This document shows positions 6,028 through 10,460 of a DNA stretch of 10,460 nt, piece after piece (within the stretch, counting starts at the first letter, position 1; the number at the start of each line of letters is the position of its first letter). A program made the position numbers and the translations under genes. The DNA comes from Baffinella frigidus. Lineage: Eukaryota; Cryptophyceae; Cryptomonadales; Baffinellaceae. A model generated the notes under the pieces. That model made no database searches and was not told the DNA's origin. It saw nothing but the letters and a program-made list of their open reading frames with translations. The stretch lies in assembly GCA_026770585.1 (NCBI GenBank), contig MU647086.1:99785-110244 (forward strand). The letters are read 5' to 3'.

Positions 6028-9000
6028 GTGCGCTTGCCGGTCCCAGCGCTGCCTCAGTATCCTCGTACACCCATGTTTGCAAACCCGGTTCAATGCGGAT
6101 CTCTCCGCCGCGCCTCACCACGGCAATGTGCAACGCGCCTCCATTGCTTGCACGATGCGCGCGCGACGTGGGCCGGGATCTGGGTGTTGACTGAAGGAGC
6201 TTGAGCCGCTGAGCTAGCCTGCAGCAATGAGTCCCGCACTGCCTGCCAACCACGCCCCTCTCGGTGATAGACGACTCTCGTCTGGGTGTGCAGACGGAAG
6301 AGGAGGAGTTCGAGTTCGAGAAGTCGCACTTCCTGGCCGTGATGCCGGAGAAGGTGCTGGTGCCGCTGCCGAACGCGGAGGTGCCGGAGCTGATCTCGAT
6401 GGTCGTGGACGGCATCCTCAAGGCCAGCGACCTCAGCAACGATGAGGCCCAGGTACGCCGCGCCTCGCGTGCAACGGGATCTGCAACCCCCCTCTCCCAG
6501 TTAGTGTCTGGGTACCGCAGCCTCGCAGAGGGCATGTGTCCGGCACTTGATTCTAGGGCATGTGTCAGGCACTTGATTCTACACGCTCAGAACGACGAAC
6601 CGAACAGACCTCAATCCGCCATTCTTACGCAGGGGTAGCGCACTGCGGGACAGATTGGCACTTTTTTGTGTCACCAGACGAAGCAGGCGCTGAGTGCCCG
6701 GACTGCAGCGCCGCGCTGAGGCTCAGCGGCACGGTGCTGGGACAGAGTGGCAAGGGATGGCGCAGGCTCTGAGCGGCACGCGTGGGTGTGGGGTGGCAGG
6801 TGATGGCGTGGGAGGACAAGCGGCTGGTGTCCAAGCACGCCGCGGGGCTGACGCAGCTCCCGGGCGCGAAGAAGATCTCGCCGGACCCTGCGACGTGGGC
6901 GTGCGAGGACTGCGGGGTGAAGAGCAACCTCTGGCTGAACCTCTCTGACGGCTACATCGGCTCTGGGCGCGCCCAGGTCCCCCCTTCTACCAACCCTCAC
7001 GGAAAGTCCAAATCGACCTCAAATTCACCTTGCAGACACCCCAGATCTGGGGTGTCTGATCGTAAGTTGACAAAATCTTGGTACATGATCAACTTTTGGG
7101 AACAGGTCGAAATCATGGATTTGGTCCTCCCGTGAGGGTTTGGTGGTTCCTCACGTACGGACGCAGGCGATCTTATCCGGGGAAACCTATTTTTCTTTCA
7201 TTTGATGGCACCGAAAATAACTACACAAATGCTCTAATATTACTAATAAGAACGAATTGTGTAGTGATTTTCGTTGCCATCAAATGAAAGAAAAATAGGT
7301 TTCCCCGGATAAGATCACTCACCCACTCACTCACTTACTCACTCACTCACATTCGTTTTTAACTGAGTGGCTGGCTGGCTGATGGATGAGTGGCACACAA
7401 CCACTTGCCCGCGCGCCCTCCGAGGAGCTGCCGCACACTGAGGGGCGTCAGGCTGTTTTCTCCCCGATGTTTGTGTGAATAGAGCAGGTCCTCCTTGATG
7501 TTTGTTACTAGCGTTGACGCAGAGGTTCTCGCAGTGCGCTGAATTTCGTTGCGGAAAGTTTAATAGGGTAACGGCCTGAAAATGGGGTAGTTGGGCCTAC
7601 GGCATCGCCTAGGACCTCCTACCGTAGGCCGAGACTTTTTGGTCCTAGGATCCCTCGGTCTACGGTAGGAGGTCCTAGGCAATGCCGTAGGCCTAACTAC
7701 CCCATTTTCAGGCCGTTAGCCTATGAAGTTGCTGAACCAGCATCACTTTTATGCCATGGCAGGTGCGGGGTTTATGCCCAGGATAGCAACAACCCTAACA
7801 TGCCACACATACACGCTAGCCACACAGCGGGCAACAAAGGGATTTGTGTCCAAAGTGGGCTGACTTTCCGTATCCTTATCCGTAGGAACCACCCCCATGT
7901 CCCTACGGGTTGCCTACCGTAGGGTCCTATGTCTTATCGCTTATGGGTTATTCAAAACCCCGAAGTCCGCTGTGTGGCACAGCACAAAAAGTCAGTACTG
8001 ATTCAGCAATCTTCCGAAACTGAATTGGCGGTTTCCACGGCGCAGGTTGATGCGACCGGGCAAACGGAAGATTGCTGAATCAGTATTGACATTTTGTGCT
8101 ATGCCACAGAGCAGACTTCAAAGGGATTTTGAATAACCCATAAGCGACAAGACCCAAGACCCTACGGTAGGCAATCCGCAGGGACATTGAATTGGCGGTT
8201 TCGGTGGCGCAGGTGGATGCGACCGGGCAGATGGGGGGAGGCACGGGCGCCGCGCTGAAACACTACCAGGACGAGAAGGCCAAGGGCAACAACTACCCTC
8301 TCGCTGTCAAGCTCGGGACCATCACGCCCCACGGCGCTGACGTGTACTGGTGCGCGCCACTCGTGAATGTTGCATCTTTGTCCAACCGCCTCGTGTCCCG
8401 CTACTCCTGGTGAGCGGCGTGGGCGTGACAGCGTCAACACGGCGAGGGGGAGAGGCACAGCAGAGAGAGGCACGGCAGTGAGGCGAGGGAGTGAGTCTAG
8501 CTACCCAGCATGAATCCCAGCCCAGGGTCCTGAGTCTGCTGTGTCTCACGAGGCACAGCAGAGAGGCACGGCAGCGAGGCGAGGGAGTGAGTCACTGCCT
8601 TGCCTCTCTGCTGTCCCTCTGCTGTCCCTCGCCTCACTGCCTTGCCTCTCTGCTGTGCCTCGTGAGTCTCGACGCGGCGGTGCTGTGGTGGATCGAATAT
8701 TGATGCTGGGTAGCTAGCACGCAACTGACGGGGCGTGCGGTGGCGGTCGGCGCTCGCAGCTACGCAGCGGACGAGGACGACATGGTGGAGGACCCCGGGC
8801 TGGGCGCGCACCTCGCGCACTTCGGGATCAACATGATGAACATGGAGAAGAGCGAGAAGACCATGGCCGAGCTCCAGATCGATCTCAACATCAAGTCGCC
8901 GCCCCCCCCCCCACACCCGCGCTGCCTCCACCCAACGACCCCGCACCACCTGCCCCATGCCATCTTGCAAGCGCACGCGTCCCTGCCCTGCCTGCCACCA

Positions 9001-10434
9001 TGCCACCCGCGCGATATGGCATTCGAGTGCAGAGGCGTCTTTGAGCGGGAGGGCGCCTCTGGCCAACCTTAAACCCCAACCTCTAAACCTGGAGCAGGCA
9101 TCAACTCTCTAGCGCACTGCTAGCTGACCCGAGCTTGCCAACAAGGGTTAAACCCCAACCCCGAAACCTAACCCTAAACCCTTGGCAACTAGGTTCGACT
9201 TCGACAAGATCTGCGAGTCAGGCAAGACGCTCCAGACGCTCGCGGGGCCGGGGTTTGTGGGCCTCAAGAACCTTGGCAACTCCTGCTACGTCAACTCTGT
9301 CCTCCAGGTCCGGATCCGCCCCCCCGGCACTCCCCCGCATTCTCGATCCTGAGATGACCATGTCTGCCCCCACACTCGCATCCGACCAACCAACCAGCAC
9401 GCTCGCTCCCCGGATGGGCCCATCGGGATGCAGGTCAGCGCCACCAGTGAAGCGCGTGGTGTGAAAATTCTTGTGGGTGTGGCCTATATATGATAGATGG
9501 ACGGCTTATTTGGACGTGACGGTAGTAACTTTTTGTACCGGCTTGTACCTTTTTGTACCGCCTTGTTACAGCCCGGTACTACTTTCGGGACGTGACAGCA
9601 GCCACGCGACGCCATCACGCTGGTCCCCGCGCTGGCCTTCTCAGGGTTCACGGGCCGCCCATCACCATCGAGTCCACGCGGGCATGGTTGGTGGGTGGGC
9701 GGGTGTCCACCAACGTCTCGTCCCTAAGCGTGCGCGTGTGGCGCCCCCGCGCGTTGGGACGAATCACGGGGGGGGGGGGGCCTCATCCCGAACCCCTACG
9801 TTTATCCCGTAAGTGACCAGGCAGTCAAATTTGACTACCAAGAGGTCCTAGGCAGGTCCTCGGGCCCTACGGTAGGGCGGATGCGCCTACTGGGCACTTG
9901 AGGGATAGGCGCACGTGTGATGGCCTCGCGCGGTAGGACTGGTGGCATGAGGCAGGAGGGGGGTTCGTGAAGCCTCCTCTCTTGGCGGGGCAGGTGCTGA
10001 TGACGCTCCCGGAGATGAAGGAGCGGTACCTGGCGCGCGCCCCCGCCATCTTCGCCGAGGCGCCGGCAGGCGGGGCCGCCGAGGACCTCAACACCCAGAT
10101 GGCCAAGCTGGCCACCGCGCTGCTCTCGGAGCGCTACGCTCCCACGGCGGGCCCGTGCGTGGCTGAGGCCGCCGTCTCTGTCTCTCCCCAGGTGCGTCCC
10201 GTCATCATCATCATCTTGCCACTCCCTGGGGCGCGTATTGCCACTCCCTGGGGGGCGCAGTGGAGGGGGGGGGCGTTGCGTGGCCGCTGTTGCGCACGGT
10301 GTGGGCAGCGACGCCCCTGTGGGTGGGGGTACTCACTCTGGGCGGTGTTCGGCGCAGATGCTCAAGTTCCTGGTGGGCAAAGGTCACGCGGAGTTCTCCA
10401 CCGGAAACCAGCAGGACGCCGAGGAGTATCTCAA
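5725..10434 (+). CDS. USP5: USP5/UBP14 (isopeptidase T) deubiquitinase, partial
   Basis: Cysteine protease that in the known family disassembles unanchored polyubiquitin from the free C-terminal end. Joined exons: 5725-6027, 6294-6452, 6800-6976, 8231-8349, 8760-8894, 9193-9307, 9994-10191, 10358-10434, about 428 codons. From the first Ala at 5725: a cryptic N-terminal UBP-like domain (about 1-150, with KIKVPGHGDRV, CVLSFDSPESPEG, AIGVEGGF), a ZnF-UBP (about 185-255, CEDC, NLWLNLSDG, YPLAVKLGTITP), then the catalytic Cys box GLKNLGNSCYVNSVLQ with Cys at about residue 329. Later segments are MKERYL...FAEAP and GHAEFSTGNQQDAEEYL. The His box and UBA domains lie beyond the window. Odd point: two ZnF zinc ligands look substituted. 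Confident on family; USP13-type paralogues cannot be fully excluded. Confidence 0.94.
6294..6452 (+). CDS. USP5: USP5 exon 3
   Basis: 53 codons, phase 0 at both ends: TEEEEFEFEKSHFLAVMPEK, then VLVPLPNAEVPELI and ILKASDLSNDEAQ. This is the acidic linker and second half of the N-terminal domain. Acceptor GGGTGTGCAG; donor CAG|GTACGC. Confidence 0.9.
6453..6799 (+). other. USP5 intron 3
   Basis: 347-nt intron, GTACGC...GGCAG. It contains a 26-bp tandem duplication (6530-6581) and, near the acceptor, a diverged direct duplication (about 6711-6757 and 6759-6800) sharing AGCGGCACG and GTGGCA words. Confidence 0.8.
6530..6581 (+). repeat. 26-bp tandem duplication in USP5 intron 3
   Basis: Two adjacent copies of a 26-bp unit starting GGGCATGTGTC and ending CACTTGATTCTA, differing at two bases or fewer. 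Confidence 0.9.
6800..6976 (+). CDS. USP5: USP5 exon 4 (first half of ZnF-UBP)
   Basis: 59 codons, phase 0: VMAWEDKRLVSKHAAGL, then ATWACEDCGVKSNLWLNL and SDGYIGSGRAQ. The pair CEDC provides two zinc ligands. The Trp of NLWLNL and the Arg of GSGR match residues that bind the ubiquitin C-terminus in human USP5 (Trp209, Arg221). The position of the third ligand (Cys before GR) is Ser. Acceptor GTGGCAG; donor CAG|GTCCCC. Confidence 0.92.
7033..7058. repeat. 26-bp perfect palindrome
   Basis: Perfectly self-complementary around AGATCT, starting CAGACACCCC. It lies about 57 bp after the exon 4 donor in USP5 intron 4. Confidence 0.9.
7169..7316. mobile_element. 148-bp MITE-like element, near-perfect 60-bp inverted ends
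   Basis: Arms 7169-7228 and 7257-7316 are reverse complements at 58 of 60 positions (ends GATCTTATCCGGGGAAACC and its complement). The 28-nt centre and much of the element are AT-rich against a GC-rich background. No clear target-site duplication is visible. The high arm identity suggests a young element. Confidence 0.85.
7317..7350. repeat. (CACT)n-type simple repeat
   Basis: Imperfect tandem ACTC/CACT units directly after the 7169-7316 element. Confidence 0.85.
7569..7718. mobile_element. 150-bp inverted-repeat element
   Basis: Arms 7569-7633 and 7654-7718 are complementary with about three mismatches in 65, with a 20-nt loop; weaker pairing extends about 10 bp outward. The arms contain CCTACCGTAGG and GCCTAGGACC words shared with other elements in the window. 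Confidence 0.85.
7897..8187. mobile_element. 291-bp inverted-repeat element abutting the USP5 exon 5 acceptor
   Basis: Left arm 7897-8016 and right arm 8065-8187 are inverted copies (ends ATGTCCC / GGGACAT; inner ends CAATCTTCCG / CGGAAGATTG), roughly 85-90% identical by eye. The 48-nt loop is not unrelated sequence: 8021-8063 is a copy of the acceptor segment at 8188-8230. Confidence 0.88.
8188..8230 (+). repeat. Acceptor segment of USP5 exon 5, duplicated at 8021-8063
   Basis: 43 bp starting TGAATTGGCGGTTTC and ending CGACCGGGCAG, matching 8021-8063 at about 38 of 43 positions. It contains two AG acceptors (after 8212 and 8230). In the upstream copy the first AG is kept and the second is changed to AA. 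Confidence 0.9.
8231..8349 (+). CDS. USP5: USP5 exon 5 (second half of ZnF-UBP)
   Basis: Reads MGGGTGAALKHYQDEKAKGN, then NYPLAVKLGTITPHGADVY, ending in phase 2 at TACTG|GTGCGC. YPLAVKLGTITPxGADVY is diagnostic of USP5/UBP14. The His ligand expected before the HY motif is Ala. An alternative in-frame acceptor 18 nt upstream (GCGCAG|GTG, exon from 8213) would add VDATGQ. I prefer 8231 because the family has a short loop here, but 8213 is possible. Confidence 0.88.
8350..8759 (+). other. USP5 intron 5
   Basis: 410-nt intron, GTGCGC...CGCAG. Most of it is a family of short AGGCACAGCAGAGAGGCA-type direct and inverted repeats bounded by a TAGCTACCCAGCAT / ATGCTGGGTAGCTA inverted pair. Confidence 0.8.
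8498..8716. repeat. Inverted-repeat cluster in USP5 intron 5
   Basis: Outer pair 8498-8511 and 8703-8716 (TAGCTACCCAGCAT and its complement). Inside, GAGGCACAGCAGAGAGGCA-type units (about 8552-8592) face their complements (about 8593-8665), and a further direct copy lies just outside at about 8452-8490. Confidence 0.8.
8760..8894 (+). CDS. USP5: USP5 exon 6 (linker to catalytic domain)
   Basis: The first base completes a Cys codon, then YAADEDDMVEDPGLGAHLAH, FGINMMNMEKSEKTMAEL and QIDLNI, ending in phase 2 (AA). It matches the SYDEDDMVxDP...HLxHFGI segment of the family. Acceptor CGCTCGCAG; the donor is ATCAA|GTCGCC, directly followed by a poly-C tract (about 8899-8911). Confidence 0.9.
9066..9190. 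repeat. Telomere-like words at the USP5 exon 7 acceptor
   Basis: Two CCTTAAACCCCAACC-type stretches (9066-9090 and 9146-9183), the second containing CCTAACCCTAAACCC and running to within 10 bp of the TAG acceptor. A short stem (GCCAACAAGGGTT with AACCCTTGGC) encloses the second. Confidence 0.75.
9193..9307 (+). CDS. USP5: USP5 exon 7 (catalytic Cys box)
   Basis: The first G completes Lys across the phase-2 intron, then FDFDKICESGKTLQTLAG and PGFVGLKNLGNSCYVNSVLQ. The nucleophile Cys codon is at 9284-9286 and the oxyanion-hole Asn is in NLGNSC. This is the USP-family Cys box. Acceptor CAACTAG; donor CAG|GTCCGG, phase 0. Confidence 0.95.
9529..9569 (+). repeat. Two copies of a 20-bp CTTTTTGTACCG unit
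   Basis: Adjacent units 9529-9548 and 9549-9569 differ by a base change and a one-base insertion. They lie in an AT-rich island of USP5 intron 7. Confidence 0.8.
9803..9907. mobile_element. MITE-like element, copy 2
   Basis: About 105 bp with degenerate inverted ends (TATCCCGTAAGTGACCAG at left; CTGGGCACTTGAGGGATA at right). It shares an exact 20-bp core and much of the flanking sequence with 317-411, plus about 11 bp extra (around CCTCGGGCCCT). Confidence 0.65.
9994..10191 (+). CDS. USP5: USP5 exon 8
   Basis: 66 codons, phase 0: VLMTLPEMKERYLARAP, AIFAEAPAGGAAEDLNTQ, MAKLATALLSERYAPTAG, then CVAEAAVSVSPQ. It corresponds to the VLFSIPxFxxxY...DPTxDxxxQxxKLGxGLLSGxYS stretch of USP5. Acceptor GGGGCAG; donor CAG|GTGCGT. 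Confidence 0.9.
10358..10434 (+). CDS. USP5: USP5 exon 9
   Basis: Reads MLKFLVGKGHAEFSTGNQQ, then DAEEYL. GKGHxEFSTxxQQDAxE is a signature of USP5/UBP14. It ends in phase 2 at CTCAA|GTACCC, after which the window is only C. The gene continues beyond the right edge. Confidence 0.88.
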
Positions 10435-10437
10435 GTA

Positions 10438-10460
10438 CCCCCCCCCCCCCCCCCCCCCCC
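10438..10460. repeat. Poly-C tract at right edge
   Basis: At least 23 consecutive C directly after the exon 9 donor GTA, running off the window. It could be genuine intron sequence or a sequencing/assembly limit. Confidence 0.9.

Larger units (their letters stand above)
6977..8230 (+). other. USP5 intron 4, with three foldback elements
   Basis: 1,254-nt intron (to 8212 if the upstream acceptor is used) that splits the ZnF-UBP domain. In order it holds a 26-bp perfect palindrome, a 148-bp MITE-like element, a CACT-rich simple repeat, a 150-bp inverted repeat and a 291-bp inverted repeat that abuts the acceptor. About 590 of 1,254 bp lie in these hairpins. Confidence 0.85.
9308..9993 (+). other. 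USP5 intron 7
   Basis: 686-nt intron, GTCCGG...GGCAG. It contains an AT-rich island with TATATA (9485-9490), two copies of a 20-bp CTTTTTGTACCG unit, a G-run (about 9768-9780) and a MITE-like element (9803-9907). The plus-strand open frames in it match nothing I know. Confidence 0.8.

Noticed and set aside
5299-6093. 264-codon minus-strand open frame
   Set aside because: It is antisense to the well-supported USP5 exon 2 and upstream sequence, and its translation has no recognisable family; open frames on the opposite strand are common in GC-rich DNA.
8497-9066. 189-codon minus-strand open frame
   Set aside because: Antisense to USP5 exon 6 and intron repeats; low-complexity and histidine/arginine-rich, no known domain.
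9553-9816. Plus-strand open frame in USP5 intron 7
   Set aside because: Lies between two clear exons, no similarity to USP5 or another family, ends in a G-run; treated as intron.
1-10460. tRNA, rRNA, bacterial operon features or terminators
   Set aside because: None seen; the intron-exon structure is eukaryotic and I found no cloverleaf or rRNA-like stretch by eye.

Overview
This is nuclear DNA of a eukaryote. Two conserved proteins can be read only by joining exons across GT-AG introns. The sequence is GC-rich, the introns are packed with inverted repeats, and the telomere-like repeats are of the TTTAGGG (plant/alga/alveolate) type. This suggests a microalga or other protist with a GC-rich genome; the lineage cannot be fixed from the window.

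Layout. The left part (about 1448-4802, minus strand) is the 5' portion of a gene for the small GTPase ARL2. Six exons give 140 codons, from the start Met to just past the NKQD motif; the C-terminal exon(s) appear to lie left of position 1. The right part (about 5725-10434, plus strand, possibly starting at 5162) is the 5' portion of a ubiquitin-specific protease of the USP5/UBP14 (isopeptidase T) family. Eight clear exons run from the N-terminal domain through the zinc-finger UBP domain and catalytic Cys box, and the gene runs off the right edge at a poly-C tract. The two genes are divergent and share an upstream region at about 4803-5161. No functional link between them is evident beyond this arrangement.

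Non-coding part. The 2.1 kb intron 4 of ARL2 holds a large array of degenerate telomere-like heptamers whose polarity switches several times. The USP5 introns, and the 1.4 kb left of the last visible ARL2 exon, hold foldback (MITE-like) elements. Several of these share CCTACCGTAGG and GGTCCTAGG palindromic words. In both genes one intron ends in the same layout: an arm, a copy of the splice-acceptor segment, the inverted arm, then the real acceptor. This repeated layout is the most unusual signal in the window.

The USP5 homologue also seems to lack two of the four zinc ligands of its ZnF-UBP domain while keeping the ubiquitin-contacting Trp and Arg. All protein identities rest on motif recognition by eye; no database search was run.
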